In this document: piece by piece, positions 1-9,708 of the stretch | Position numbering within the stretch: the first letter of the stretch is position 1 | Layout of the letters: the number at the start of each line of letters is the position of its first letter | Origin: Pseudophaeobacter flagellatus | GTDB taxonomy: Bacteria; Pseudomonadota; Alphaproteobacteria; Rhodobacterales; Rhodobacteraceae | Reading direction: 5' to 3' | Assembly (NCBI RefSeq): GCF_021228235.1 | Contig: NZ_JAJQRG010000003.1 | Location: 62,001 to 126,000 of the forward strand | DNA length: 64,000 nt | Notes under the pieces: model-generated | Databases searched by the model: none | Told to the model about the DNA's origin: nothing | Seen by the model: the letters and a program-made list of their open reading frames with translations, nothing else | Translations under genes and position numbers: made by a program

Positions 1-973
1 CCGTCACCGCAGCGATCTTGGTGCCAAATCCCAAGAGCATGGTGATCAGTCCCAGATGGGACACGGTAGAAAAGGCCAGCAGCGCCTTCAGATCATCCTT
101 GAACAGGGCAATCACCGCGCCCAGCAACATGGTCACCAGACCGGTGGTGGCGACAATATAGAACCACTCGGGCGTGCCCGCCAACACCGGCCAGAGCCGT
201 GCCATCAGGAAAATCCCCGCTTTCACCATGGTTGCCGAATGCAGATAGGCAGAGACCGGGGTTGGCGCTGCCATTGCGTGCGGCAGCCAGAAGTGAAAGG
301 GAAACTGCGCCGATTTGGTGAAACAGCCTACCAGGATCAACACCAGGGCGGGCAGATACAGCGGTGAGGCTTGGATCAGCTCTTTGTTTTGCAAGATCAC
401 GCTCAGGTCGTAGGACCCGGTGATATTGCCAAGGATCATCATGCCCCCGATCATCGCCAGCCCGCCAGATCCGGTTACCGCCAGCGCCATGCGCGCCCCC
501 TGGCGCCCCTCTGGCAAATGTTTCCAATAGCCGATCAGCAAAAAGGAGGACAGCGAGGTAAGTTCCCAGAACACCAGCAATAGGAGAATGTTGTCGGACA
601 GGGTAATGCCGACCATCGCGCCTTGGAACAGCAAGAGATAGGTGTAGAACTGGCCCATCGGGTCTTCGCGCGAGAGATAAAACCGCGCATAGAGAATGAT
701 CAAAAGACCAATACCCAGGATCATGCTGGCAAAGAGAAAGCCAAGGCCATCCAGAAAGAAGTTGGCATTCAGCCCCAGCGCAGGCAGCCAGTCGACGCCC
801 ACTTGAATGACCTCGCCGCGAAAAATGGCTGGCGCGTGTAGCAACAGCCCGGCAAAGGCAAGAAAAGTGGTTAGACCCGCAGCCGAGGCCGAGGCATTGC
901 GCCCGGCACGGATCAACAGGGCGGGGAAGACCGCCCCAAGAAACGGCAGGGCCGCAATCAAAAACAGGGACAC
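1..973 (-). CDS. mrpA: Mrp/Pha-type cation:proton antiporter subunit A (partial)
   Basis: The minus-strand frame opens with GTG at 973 (AGGAGA about 8 bases upstream) and runs off the window, so only the N-terminal ~324 residues are present. The translation is almost wholly hydrophobic. It carries the NuoL/MrpA proton-channel signature: a conserved Glu in 'LVFWELTSLSSFLLIGYW', a Lys in 'TKSAQFPFHFWLPHAM', and 'PTPVSAYLHSATMVKAG'. MrpA is the large inner-membrane subunit of the multisubunit Na+(K+)/H+ antiporter and is homologous to complex I NuoL. The other mrp genes should lie beyond the left edge. NuoL or a HyfB/NDH subunit is the alternative; the start and early sequence look more like MrpA. 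Confidence 0.8.
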   Translation of the reverse strand, partial: MSLFLIAALPFLGAVFPALLIRAGRNASASAAGLTTFLAFAGLLLHAPAIFRGEVIQVGVDWLPALGLNANFFLDGLGFLFASMILGIGLLIILYARFYLSREDPMGQFYTYLLLFQGAMVGITLSDNILLLLVFWELTSLSSFLLIGYWKHLPEGRQGARMALAVTGSGGLAMIGGMMILGNITGSYDLSVILQNKELIQASPLYLPALVLILVGCFTKSAQFPFHFWLPHAMAAPTPVSAYLHSATMVKAGIFLMARLWPVLAGTPEWFYIVATTGLVTMLLGAVIALFKDDLKALLAFSTVSHLGLITMLLGFGTKIAAVT

Positions 974-1359
974 GAGCAGTTCTCCTGGCTGGGCTTAGGT
1001 TATCAAACGCCTAAGCAATTTTTCGCAACTGTTCCAGCCCCACGACCCTGTAAGTGTTTCAAGAGTGAGGTTTTGTAGCTTTCGTGGATCGCATGTAGGC
1101 AGGCCCGTGGCGGATTTTTACTCTCCTAACAATTTTTTTTGCATATGGCGCAGGATTTTGTGACTTGTCCCACTGCACAGTTGCTGCGTGTCTGTGTCGG
1201 GGGCGAACCCGACCTGCGCGCAGGCAGTGACGTGAAGGTGAACAGCCAAAGCCACGCCAGGGCTGATCGCGCTGGGCAAAACTGATATAAGCCGTAAAAC
1301 TCAGCGCGAGACACGGCGGGTTTCCGTCATTGGTTTTCTCCAGATTGCACCGGGGTGAT
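974..1359. other. Intergenic region between divergent genes
   Basis: About 385 bases between the antiporter start and the rhodanese start. It should hold both promoters. I see an AT-rich run with poly-T near 1130-1140 but no clear operator, RNA gene or supported small gene. A 62-codon minus-strand frame at 1126-1314 has no family features. Confidence 0.4.
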
Positions 1360-1878
1360 ATGCTCGATCAAAACGCAAATGACAGCTCAGCAAAGGAACC
1401 GGCACCGCCCAGCCTGCCATCGCGGCGCCGGGTGTTGCGCGGGTTTGTGGGTGCGGGGGCGATCTTGGGGCTGGTTGCAGCAGGTGGTGCTATCTGGCTG
1501 CGGCAGCAGCCTGTCGCCCATGATCAGCCGCGTATGTCCCCAGCCGAGGCGCACGCCGCAGTGCGGGCGGGCCAGATCACCCTGGTGGATATTCGCAGTC
1601 CGCAGGAATGGCGCCAAACAGGGGTGGCAGAAGATGCGGTGCTGATTGATATGCGCCGCGCCGACTTTGTGACAGCTCTGGATCAGGCTTTGGCCGGGGA
1701 TCGCACCGCCCCCGTTGCGCTGATCTGCGCCCGCGGCGTGCGCTCTGCCCGCATGACGCGGGCCCTGGCTGCGGCAGGGTTTCCGGGCCTGATCGACGTG
1801 CCGCAGGGCATGTTGGGGGCCGCCGATGGCCCTGGCTGGATTGCCGCTCAGCTGCCGGTGGTGCCATGGCAGAACTAG
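1360..1878 (+). CDS. Tat-signal rhodanese-domain protein
   Basis: 172 residues from ATG 1360 (GGGGTG just upstream); a TTG at 1330 is a weaker start. Residues ~18-50 hold a twin-arginine-like signal (SRRRVLRGFVGAGAILG) and a hydrophobic stretch, so the protein is probably periplasmic or membrane anchored. Residues ~60-170 form one rhodanese domain: 'LVDIRSPQEWRQTG' is the conserved early motif and 'LICARGVRSARM' holds the catalytic Cys in a CxxGxRS loop. It may transfer sulfane sulfur, but no substrate is indicated. The last 13 bases overlap the next gene, so the two are translationally coupled. Confidence 0.8.
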   Translation: MLDQNANDSSAKEPAPPSLPSRRRVLRGFVGAGAILGLVAAGGAIWLRQQPVAHDQPRMSPAEAHAAVRAGQITLVDIRSPQEWRQTGVAEDAVLIDMRRADFVTALDQALAGDRTAPVALICARGVRSARMTRALAAAGFPGLIDVPQGMLGAADGPGWIAAQLPVVPWQN

Positions 1879-2807
1879 GGGGCAAACATCGCCAGCTTGG
1901 GCGGTTGATCGCAAAACTGGCGCTGGCGCTGTTGCCCACCGCGTTTGTCTGGCCCGCTGCGGCCCGGGCTGGCTGCGCGACAGCGGACACCGAAGCCTGT
2001 CAAATCGCACAGGGCAGTTATCATGTTGTCCTGCCGCAGACCGGCGTCGCTGCGCCCTCGCCTGTGCGTGCTGGTGCGGCCCCGCGCAGACCTGCGGTGA
2101 TGTTCTTGCATGGCTATGGTGGCTCTGGTGCAGGGGCGCTGCGTAATCAAACACTGGTTGGGGCGCTGACCGCGCGCGGCTATGCGGTGATCGCGCCGGA
2201 TGCATTGCCGCGCGGCGCGGGCCGCCCGCGCTCTTGGACGTTTTTTCCGGGCTGGCAGGGGCGCGACGAGGTGGGGTTTTTGCAGCAGGTAGCCCAGGAT
2301 GCGGCCGATCGCTTTGATCTGGACCGCCAGGCGATGGTGCTGGCCGGGTTTTCCGCCGGGGGCTTTATGGTGACCTATCTGGCCTGCGCCAGCCCCGATG
2401 CCTTTGCCGCCTATGCGCCGGTCGCGGGCGGCTTTTGGCGTCCACAGCCGGACCACTGCGCCGGGCCAGTACGGCTGTTTCACAGCCATGGCTGGACCGA
2501 CGCAGTGGTGCCGCTGGAGGGGCGGTTTCTGGGCGGTGGCCGGTTTCAGCAGGGCGATATTTTTGCCGGACTAGAGCTGTGGCGCCAGACCAATGGCTGC
2601 CAGGAGCAGGCCCCAACGCGGCGCTGGCGCGAGGGCGCGGTGCTGCGCCGCCGCTGGGATTGTGCCCCTGGCGCAGAAATCGAATTTGCCCTGTTCCCCG
2701 AGGGCCACCAGGTACCTGCCGCCTGGGCAGGCTGGTTGCTGGACTGGTTTGAGGCAGGGTGGGGTGATCCGGCCAAACCCCAACCTGCCTTGGGCAGGGC
2801 AGACTGA
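1866..2807 (+). CDS. Secreted PHB-depolymerase/feruloyl-esterase-like hydrolase
   Basis: 313 residues. An N-terminal signal peptide (residues ~12-38, ending near AARA) precedes an alpha/beta hydrolase of the LpqC/poly(3-hydroxybutyrate) depolymerase-like family. Visible motifs are the oxyanion strand 'VMFLHGYGGSGAG', the nucleophile elbow 'GFSAGGFM' (G-x-S-x-G-G), and a late His in 'FPEGHQVP' that fits the catalytic His. It probably hydrolyses an ester in the periplasm or outside; the natural substrate cannot be read from sequence. The start lies inside the rhodanese gene. Confidence 0.75.
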   Translation: MAELGGKHRQLGRLIAKLALALLPTAFVWPAAARAGCATADTEACQIAQGSYHVVLPQTGVAAPSPVRAGAAPRRPAVMFLHGYGGSGAGALRNQTLVGALTARGYAVIAPDALPRGAGRPRSWTFFPGWQGRDEVGFLQQVAQDAADRFDLDRQAMVLAGFSAGGFMVTYLACASPDAFAAYAPVAGGFWRPQPDHCAGPVRLFHSHGWTDAVVPLEGRFLGGGRFQQGDIFAGLELWRQTNGCQEQAPTRRWREGAVLRRRWDCAPGAEIEFALFPEGHQVPAAWAGWLLDWFEAGWGDPAKPQPALGRAD

Positions 2808-2814
2808 CGCGCGC

Positions 2815-4692
2815 CTAGCTCGTGGCCTTTTTGATCGCTTCCAGAAGCTGCGCCCTGCGTACTGGTTTCATCAAGCGAATATCCTCGGGGCGCAAACCAT
2901 TGCCATGCACCGTAGCTTCGCTGGCATAGCCAGACATGAACACCACCGGCAGATCGGGCCGCAGTTGCCGCAGATCGCGGGCCAGTGCTGGGCCGTGCCG
3001 CGAGCCGGGCATCACGATATCAGTCAGCAAGACGTCGATATCGTTGTTGGCCTCGAAAAGGGCATAGGCATCATCGCCCGACTTGGCGGCGATGACATTG
3101 TACCCCGCCTTGGTCAGGGTGGCGACGATGATGTCCAGCACCTGTTCCTGATCTTCGGCAACCAGAACGCGCGTTTCTCCTGTCGTGTTGGGGGCTATGT
3201 GAGACATAGTTTCTGGGCTCTCCTCGTTGTCGCTGCCTAGCGCCTTGAAATACAGCTTGAAGGTGGTGCCGACGCCGGGTTCTGAATAGACCCGCACGGT
3301 GCCTCCGGACTGGTGCATAAAGCCCATGACCATGGACAGGCCCAGCCCGGTGCCCTTGCCTGGCGATTTCGTGGTGAAAAAAGGGTCAAAGACGGTGTCG
3401 AGAAGCTCTTGCGGAATGCCTATCCCGGTATCGCTGACCGCCAGCATCACATAGCGTCCCGGCGACAGGTCCTCTTGTCGAGAGCTGATGTAATCCTCGT
3501 CGATCCTGACATTGGCGGTTTCAATGGTCACCCGGCCACCATCGGGCATTGCGTCATGGGCGTTCAGCAAGAGGTTGAGAAGGGCGCTTTCGGTCGAGCT
3601 GGGGTCCGCCTTGACCAGCCAGAGACCAGCCAGCAAGGAGGTTTCCATCTCGACAGAGGCAGGCAGGGTACGGCCGGCCCAGTTTTTGGTGCTGCGAATG
3701 ATCTTGTTCAGATCCAGCTCTGCGGGGGCCAGTGGCGATTTGCGGGCAAAGGCGAGCATATTCTTGGTCAGATCAGCACCATGCAGCGCAGCGTCGATCC
3801 CGGCGTCGATCAATGAAATTTGATCGACCTCTGTGATATTTTCGCGCAATAGTTCCAGGTTTCCCACAATAACGGCAAGCAGGTTGTTGAAATCATGGGC
3901 AATTCCACCAGTCAACTGGCCGACGGATTCCAGTTTGTGCGAGGCCGCCAATTGCAGCAGAAGGTTTTCGCGTTCCTGCGCCTCGGCGCGGCGCTTGGAT
4001 ATGTCGACAATGGTTCCGCGGATCAGCATCTGATCTGCAGAGGGCAATTGGGCGAGGGTAACCTCGCAGTCCAGTGGCTCTCCTTTGGCGTTGTGATGCA
4101 GCCATTCAAACACCGGGTATGCGCCATCGATGGCCTGTTTTAGGTATTTTTCCATCAAGTCCTTGGAGGGGGTGCCACAGGGCTGCAGCGGCGGGCTCAG
4201 CTGCCAGAGGGTTTTCTTGTTGACCAGCTGGTCACTGGAATACTGAAACAGTGTCTCTGCAGCAGGGTTCACCTCGACCAGGCAGTCTGCCTCGGCATCG
4301 AGCACAACGATGCTCTCGGGGGCGTGCTGCATCATGGTCCGCAGGCGGCGTTCTTTCAGGTGGTCTTCTTGCGCGCGCTGCTGATGTTCGTCAATGCGGG
4401 CAGAGAGGCTATCCAGTGCCGATAGCCAAGTCCACATCCCGTGAAAGACCAGAATGGCGCCAAGCCCCATGAAGCCCAGGGCGAGGATCAGGGCAATCGG
4501 GTGATCTGGCTGTTGTGGCTGTGGTGCCGCCCGCCAGATATCTTGCAGGATCGGCACCAGCACAGAGAGCGTCATCAAGACCCCGCCGATGATCACAACC
4601 CGCAGTCCAGCGTGTTGCAGGGCAAGACGCCTTGAGGCGAAGAGGAGGGCGCCGATGATGCTTAGCCCCGCTAGTAAGGGAATAAGATCCAA
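2815..4692 (-). CDS. PAS-containing hybrid sensor histidine kinase
   Basis: 625 residues. Three N-terminal membrane helices (~1-95) are followed by a coiled segment, a PAS domain (~115-235), a HisKA domain with the H-box 'IAHDFNNLLAVIVGN', an HATPase domain with N-box 'LLNLLLNAHDAMPDGG' and G-boxes 'DTGIGIP' and 'GKGTGLGLSMV', and a C-terminal receiver domain with the phospho-acceptor Asp in 'LLTDIVMPG'. The 'HDFNN' H-box is typical of hybrid kinases that regulate through their own receiver. The start is uncertain: the listed 5' end is a TTG at 4692, but the best ribosome-binding site (GGAGG, 4719-4723) sits 8 bases before an in-frame CTG at 4710. No partner regulator is adjacent. Confidence 0.85.
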   Translation of the reverse strand: MDLIPLLAGLSIIGALLFASRRLALQHAGLRVVIIGGVLMTLSVLVPILQDIWRAAPQPQQPDHPIALILALGFMGLGAILVFHGMWTWLSALDSLSARIDEHQQRAQEDHLKERRLRTMMQHAPESIVVLDAEADCLVEVNPAAETLFQYSSDQLVNKKTLWQLSPPLQPCGTPSKDLMEKYLKQAIDGAYPVFEWLHHNAKGEPLDCEVTLAQLPSADQMLIRGTIVDISKRRAEAQERENLLLQLAASHKLESVGQLTGGIAHDFNNLLAVIVGNLELLRENITEVDQISLIDAGIDAALHGADLTKNMLAFARKSPLAPAELDLNKIIRSTKNWAGRTLPASVEMETSLLAGLWLVKADPSSTESALLNLLLNAHDAMPDGGRVTIETANVRIDEDYISSRQEDLSPGRYVMLAVSDTGIGIPQELLDTVFDPFFTTKSPGKGTGLGLSMVMGFMHQSGGTVRVYSEPGVGTTFKLYFKALGSDNEESPETMSHIAPNTTGETRVLVAEDQEQVLDIIVATLTKAGYNVIAAKSGDDAYALFEANNDIDVLLTDIVMPGSRHGPALARDLRQLRPDLPVVFMSGYASEATVHGNGLRPEDIRLMKPVRRAQLLEAIKKATS

Positions 4693-4823
4693 GCTCAGAT
4701 AGGGGCTCAGTGGACGATCCTCCGGGAAATGGTTACGCAGCAGACGCTTTCTACGAGGTTATGTGAAGCGCATCAGGGTTGCAAGAATATCGCTTTTCTA
4801 GTCTGCGGCGTGTATGGGCTGTT

Positions 4824-6785
4824 CTATTCTGCGGGGTGCTGGCGTTGCATATCGAGATAGCGTTTGAAGCTGCGGCGATAGCGGTCGGCGGCGCGGGTGA
4901 TTTGCGGTTCGGCATAGACCACAGGGGTGGCCATCCATCCACGCCTTGAGGTCCCTGCGCGCCAGCCAGAGAGCGCCGACAACGGCACCGCCAGCACCAG
5001 TGACAGCGCAATTGGCAGCAGCCAAAGCGACACAAACCCGGCCAGGATACCGCCACAGAGTGCAAATCCGCTTATGGTTTCAAGCGCGTGACAGATCAGC
5101 AGATGACGCAGCCCATAGTGCCCGCCTTCGCGCGCCTGGGCTGACCAGCCCCGCTGGATGCCAAAGGTGGTGCGCAGAACGGCAATCATCTGCTGTACCA
5201 TCAGAATAGGTGCATAGAGCACCGCCAACAGGATTTCGCAGATGGTCGAGAGCGCAAAGCGCGCCGGGCCACCATACTGATCAAGCCGCCGACTGGTCAT
5301 TGCCAGTGCCAGCACCGCCAGCAGTTTGGGGGCCAACAACATGGCATAGATCAGTAAAATCACCAGTACGTGGCGTGGCTCTGACATATCGGGCCAAGAG
5401 GGGCGCGAAGGATTGGTGACGCTGAAATAGTGGATTACCGAGCGGTTTTCGCCCAGGCCGATCAACGCCCAGATCACCAAAAGCGCAAACCAGATTGGCG
5501 CCATCAGATAACCAATGGCCCCATGCAGCAGGTGAAACCGCGACATGGCGAAAAAACCGCGCGCGCCCAACAGGTTCAGGTGTTGCAGATTGCCCTGGCA
5601 CCAGCGGCGATCCCGCAGGATGTGGTCCACCAGGGTGGCGGGAGTTTCCTCATAAGATCCCCCAAGGCGTGGCAAGAACCGCACCCGCCAGCCGGCCCGG
5701 CGCAACAGGCCGGCCTCGACAAAATCATGGCTCATGATCAAGTGCTTGCGCCCGCTGAGCCGCGAACGCAGCTTGGGCAGGCCGGCACAGGCCGCAAAGG
5801 CGCGGGTACGCAGAATGGCGTTATGGCCCCAATAGTTGCCTTCATGCCCGGTCCAGCGGGCCAGCCCTTCCGCCAGGGCAAGCCCATAGACGCCATTGGC
5901 AAATTGCTGCATCCGGCCAAAAATGGACTGGGCACCGATCAGTTGCGGAAAGCTCTGGATTAGCCCGGCGCAGGGATCGCGCGACAGCGCATCGGTCAGC
6001 CGGGCAATGGCGCGGCCGGTCATCAGGCTGTCGGCGTCCAGCACCAGCATGGCCTCATATCCCGCGCCCCAGCGCCGTAGCCAGTCGCTGATATTGCCGA
6101 CCTTACGCCCGGTATTGCGGGCCCGGCGGCGATAGTACAGCGCTGTTCCCGGTGGCAGGTCGGCGCGCAAGGCCTCAACGCTCAGCCGTTCCTGCGCGGC
6201 CAGGTCCGCATCGCGGGTATCCGACAGGATGAACATTGCATAGCTATGGGCACCGCCGGCGCGGCTCAGCTCTTCCAGCATCGCCCGTACATTGCCCAGC
6301 ACATACCAGGGGCTTTCGTTGTAGACGGGCACCAAAAGCGCCACCTGCATCGGGGTCACCTGGCCGATGGGGCGGCTGTGGTCACGTTTTGACAGCGAAT
6401 ACAGCCCCAGGATCACGGTTGAGACCGAAAAACAGATCCAGAAGAAATTAAAGGCAATCAGCGCCAGAAGCAGCAGTTCAAGTCCCATGAATCCGCCGAT
6501 GGCAAACCAGCCCTGCATCACCCAGGTTAGCGCGGCCGTGGCCAGCATGGCGGGCGAAAAGGCCAGAATGCGCCAGAGAGCCACCTGCGGCCGCGGCGCG
6601 CCCTGCGGCGCGTGTCGGTCGTGAAATGGCGCGGTGAAATCCTGCTGGGGCATCTCCATTGGCATCAAGGGGGGCATCAGGTCTGTGCCCACCGTGTCTT
6701 GCGCGCCTTCTGCACCCCCTGTGGCCAGATGGATGGTTAGCGGGGCCTCAGGCAGCGCCCCGGTTGGATCAGGCAGCTGGGTCAT
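4824..6785 (-). CDS. opgH: Glucans biosynthesis glucosyltransferase H
   Basis: 653 residues from ATG 6785, which overlaps the opgG stop as ATGA (a GTG at 6794 is less likely). OpgH is the inner-membrane glucosyltransferase that polymerises beta-1,2-glucan backbones for osmoregulated periplasmic glucans. Hydrophobic helices near 75-135 precede a GT2 domain with 'LVPVYNES', 'SDTRDADL', the D-x-D-like 'LVLDADSLMTG' and the processive motif 'RRWCQGNLQH' (Q/RxxRW type); several membrane helices follow. The length is shorter than E. coli OpgH (~850 residues), as is common in alphaproteobacteria. It is the third gene of the opgC-opgG-opgH operon. Confidence 0.92.
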   Translation of the reverse strand: MTQLPDPTGALPEAPLTIHLATGGAEGAQDTVGTDLMPPLMPMEMPQQDFTAPFHDRHAPQGAPRPQVALWRILAFSPAMLATAALTWVMQGWFAIGGFMGLELLLLALIAFNFFWICFSVSTVILGLYSLSKRDHSRPIGQVTPMQVALLVPVYNESPWYVLGNVRAMLEELSRAGGAHSYAMFILSDTRDADLAAQERLSVEALRADLPPGTALYYRRRARNTGRKVGNISDWLRRWGAGYEAMLVLDADSLMTGRAIARLTDALSRDPCAGLIQSFPQLIGAQSIFGRMQQFANGVYGLALAEGLARWTGHEGNYWGHNAILRTRAFAACAGLPKLRSRLSGRKHLIMSHDFVEAGLLRRAGWRVRFLPRLGGSYEETPATLVDHILRDRRWCQGNLQHLNLLGARGFFAMSRFHLLHGAIGYLMAPIWFALLVIWALIGLGENRSVIHYFSVTNPSRPSWPDMSEPRHVLVILLIYAMLLAPKLLAVLALAMTSRRLDQYGGPARFALSTICEILLAVLYAPILMVQQMIAVLRTTFGIQRGWSAQAREGGHYGLRHLLICHALETISGFALCGGILAGFVSLWLLPIALSLVLAVPLSALSGWRAGTSRRGWMATPVVYAEPQITRAADRYRRSFKRYLDMQRQHPAE

Positions 6786-8356
6786 GCGGTCCACCGATAG
6801 AGCCAGATTTCACTTGCGGCTTTCCCGGCACGGCGCAATTGCAACCGCAGTTCGACATTGTTTTGTGCATTGGGCGTAAAGCTGAAGGCAAGACGCAGCC
6901 CGCCGGTGCTTGGGTTGCGCTGCAACACGCCGGGGGTGGTTTCCACATCGGGCGAGGACAGATGCACCTCGATATCTTCCGGGTCGCCCGCCAACAGCGG
7001 GTGGGCCGCAAAATCCACCGTCATCAATCGCCCGGGTTCGCCAAATATGCGGGCACCCGCTGCGGTGTCAATGACGCGTGCCAGGGGGGGCACAGGCGAA
7101 GCTGCCTGGGGGCCGGGTGCGGCTGTGGTGGCATCTGCCATAGGGGGGGCGGGCTCTTCTCCCCAGGAAAGCCGGTAGGCCAGCGACAGCTCTTGCCCGG
7201 CTTTGACCGGGGCATCTGGGCGCCAATAGGCGACGATATTGTCGTAGATTTCCTTGTCAGCTGGGATTTCGACCAGGGTGACCGCGCCCTTGCCCCAGCG
7301 GCCCTTGGGTTCCACCCAGAGACCGGGGCGACGGTGGTAGTTGGCTTCGAGATCCTCAAAATCCTGCAGGTGGCGGCTGCGTTGCATCAGGCCAAAACCG
7401 CGTGGATCGGAATCCACGAAAGAGGAAATCTGTAAATGGGTGGGATTGGCCAGTGGCCGCCAGAGGGTCTCTGCGTTGCCATTGTGGATCAACAGCCCGT
7501 CACTGTCGTGCACATTGGGGCGGAAATCATCAAAACGGTGACGATTGGTGCGATCAAACAAAAACATAGATGTCAGCGGCGCCAGTCCCATATGTGGCAG
7601 GTCCGCGCGGGCAAAGAGCTGGGCCTCGACATCCATGATCGTGGTGGTGCCGGGAGTGATGCGAAAGTGATAGGCCCCGGTCACAGATGGTGAATCCATC
7701 AGCGCATGTACCACCATATGGGTCTGCCCCGGTGCTGGGGCTTCCAGCCAGAATTCCACAAAGTCGGGGAATTCTTCGCCCATGGGGTCGGCGGTTTTCA
7801 ACGCCAATCCCCGCGCCGACAGGCCATAGGTCTGGCCGATGCCAATGGCGCGGAAATAGCTGGCGCCCTGAAAGACGCAGAATTCGTTCTTTTTGTCGGG
7901 CTGATCCAGGGGGGTGCGCAGTCGCAAGCCGCTATAGCCTAGGGTCTCTGCCTGGCTGAGTGTCGGCGCAATTTCTCCGCGTTCAAACAGATCCATGTCA
8001 AAGCCGACCCGGCGCGCCAGGCCTTCCTCGACCGTGTTGATCTGCACCGCCTGGCGAAAATACAGCCCTGGCAGGAACAGATCGACATTGTAGCTGCGCG
8101 TCGTCTTGGCCCAGATCGCCCGTTTGGTGCGGAACCTGTGGGCCTTGTATTGATCATAGGTGAGATCCTGCCAGTCCTGCGGCACCTCGGGGCGCGGTCG
8201 ATAGGGCTGTTGGGCCAGGCTGCGCGCGCGCGCCACCACATGATCGCGGTGAAAGGGCGTCGGGTCGGGCGCAGCCTGGGCTGCTGTCGGCAGGGGGGAA
8301 AGCAGGGTGCTGCTGAGGGCGGCCCCCAGAAAGGTGCGACGGGTGAATGGGGTCAT
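6782..8356 (-). CDS. opgG: Periplasmic glucan biosynthesis protein G
   Basis: 524 residues from ATG 8356, overlapping the opgC stop by 4 bases. The N-terminus has a twin-arginine-like signal (FTRRTFLGAALSS, cleavage after AQA). The rest matches the OpgG/OpgD family: 'YRFRTKRAIW'-like and 'GASYFRAIG' segments, then 'ARGLALKTADPMGEEFP', 'YHFRITPG' and 'GLMQRSRHLQDFEDLEANY'. OpgG is a periplasmic beta-glucan-binding and processing protein needed for OPG assembly or branching. Opg mutants are typically affected in osmotic adaptation, motility and host interaction. A separate opgD is not present in this window. Confidence 0.92.
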   Translation of the reverse strand: MTPFTRRTFLGAALSSTLLSPLPTAAQAAPDPTPFHRDHVVARARSLAQQPYRPRPEVPQDWQDLTYDQYKAHRFRTKRAIWAKTTRSYNVDLFLPGLYFRQAVQINTVEEGLARRVGFDMDLFERGEIAPTLSQAETLGYSGLRLRTPLDQPDKKNEFCVFQGASYFRAIGIGQTYGLSARGLALKTADPMGEEFPDFVEFWLEAPAPGQTHMVVHALMDSPSVTGAYHFRITPGTTTIMDVEAQLFARADLPHMGLAPLTSMFLFDRTNRHRFDDFRPNVHDSDGLLIHNGNAETLWRPLANPTHLQISSFVDSDPRGFGLMQRSRHLQDFEDLEANYHRRPGLWVEPKGRWGKGAVTLVEIPADKEIYDNIVAYWRPDAPVKAGQELSLAYRLSWGEEPAPPMADATTAAPGPQAASPVPPLARVIDTAAGARIFGEPGRLMTVDFAAHPLLAGDPEDIEVHLSSPDVETTPGVLQRNPSTGGLRLAFSFTPNAQNNVELRLQLRRAGKAASEIWLYRWTA

Positions 8357-9642
8357 CGCTTGGCTCTCCAGGGGTGGGATTTGAACCATCCGGCGCCATA
8401 GGCGCAGGCAATGATCAGGGCAAAGCCCGCAAGATTGGCCAGTGCGGTGATCAGGATGCCGCGGTCTGTCTGATCCAGAGCAAAGCCAATCAGCCGGGCC
8501 AGGGCCATGGAAAACACAAAGACCGCAAGGCTTTGCTGGCCGACCTTGCTGATGATGCCGAGCAGCCCTGCCCAAAGCCGTGCCCCCAGGCTGTGGCCCG
8601 AGGCAATGAGGCGCTTGCCGCCTTCGCCTGCCAACAGCCAGCCCAGATAGGCCAGGGCGAGGAAATGCGCATAGCGCAGCAGGCCAAAATCGGTCTTTTC
8701 GCGCCACTGCGCGCTGGCGGCCCACCAGGGACGGATCGCGTCAGCCAGATCACCATTGGCGGCATCCAGCCACAAGAACACCTTCCAGGAGCCAAGCGGC
8801 GCTGACAGGATCAAAAAGGCCGCTGCGACAGCCCCCAAGAGCGCCGAGGTCGGCGGCGGGGGCAGCCAGCCCTTCATGAAGGCAAAGCCGGTGAAAAACA
8901 AAAGCTGCCAGCCAAGCGGGTTGAAGAACCACTCACGTTGGGACCATGGCTCAGCCGGGAAGGACAACCCATTCGGTCCCAGGCCGATCAGATAGGGATT
9001 TGCCGCAAGCCAGAGCAGCACAGAACACAGCGCAACCAGCCAAAGATGACCGCGCGCCAGCGCCATCATCAAGGGGAGCAGGGCTAGCACACCCAGATAC
9101 ATCGGCAGAATGTCAAAGTAGTTCGGCACATAGGTCAGAGTGAACAGACCAACCAGCTGCGCTGCGGGATCGTCAAAGAAATGCTGCAGGTTCAGACTGT
9201 TGATATAGCTTTTGTCAAAGCTGCCATAGGTGTCCAGCGTCGCCATGGTCATGGCGACGAAGAAGAACAACCCGATATGGGCCCAGAACACCTGCCAGCA
9301 GCGGAACAGCACGCGGGCGCTGCCCAGGGCCCAGCCATTGCGCGCGTAGGAACCGCCAAAGGCAATGGCCGAGGCCATGCCAGAGCAAAAGACAAAGATC
9401 TCTGTTGCATCGGAAAAGCCAAACCGCGCCGGGATCCATCCGGTCCAGCGGTTGCCCGGAATATGGGCTGCCAGGATGATGAACATGGCGATGCCGCGAT
9501 AAAAATCCAGCCTGGGATCGCGCGTGCGAAGGTCTGCGGAAGCCGAAGAGATTGCCGGGGATGCAGCCTGGTTGGCAGCTGATGCCGCGTTCATTGGCCC
9601 TGCATTTTTCTGGGAGGAGGGAAAAGGCGAAATCTCCGCCAT
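8353..9642 (-). CDS. opgC: OPG succinyltransferase-like membrane protein OpgC
   Basis: 429 residues from ATG 9642 (AAGGAAT 9 bases upstream). After a ~40-residue soluble N-terminus there are about ten membrane helices. The early 'DPRLDFYRGIAMFIILAAH' motif with conserved Arg and His is typical of OpgC/acyltransferase-3-like proteins that decorate periplasmic glucans, usually with succinyl groups. It is the first gene of an operon with 4-base overlaps into opgG and on to opgH, so the glucan is probably made and charged coordinately. The succinyl specificity is inferred from the family only. Confidence 0.88.
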   Translation of the reverse strand: MAEISPFPSSQKNAGPMNAASAANQAASPAISSASADLRTRDPRLDFYRGIAMFIILAAHIPGNRWTGWIPARFGFSDATEIFVFCSGMASAIAFGGSYARNGWALGSARVLFRCWQVFWAHIGLFFFVAMTMATLDTYGSFDKSYINSLNLQHFFDDPAAQLVGLFTLTYVPNYFDILPMYLGVLALLPLMMALARGHLWLVALCSVLLWLAANPYLIGLGPNGLSFPAEPWSQREWFFNPLGWQLLFFTGFAFMKGWLPPPPTSALLGAVAAAFLILSAPLGSWKVFLWLDAANGDLADAIRPWWAASAQWREKTDFGLLRYAHFLALAYLGWLLAGEGGKRLIASGHSLGARLWAGLLGIISKVGQQSLAVFVFSMALARLIGFALDQTDRGILITALANLAGFALIIACAYGAGWFKSHPWRAKR

Positions 9643-9708
9643 TGGGTTATTCCTTGTTGATTTTCAAGAGCGTGTGTGAGGTTCTTTTCTCATCTTGAAA
9701 AGGGCAAT

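Noticed and set aside
1126-1314. 62-codon minus-strand frame before the rhodanese gene
   Set aside because: No ribosome site, no family features, lies in a presumed promoter region.
1387-2205. 272-codon minus-strand frame opposite the rhodanese and esterase
   Set aside because: No recognisable domain; the plus-strand proteins have clear signals and catalytic motifs.
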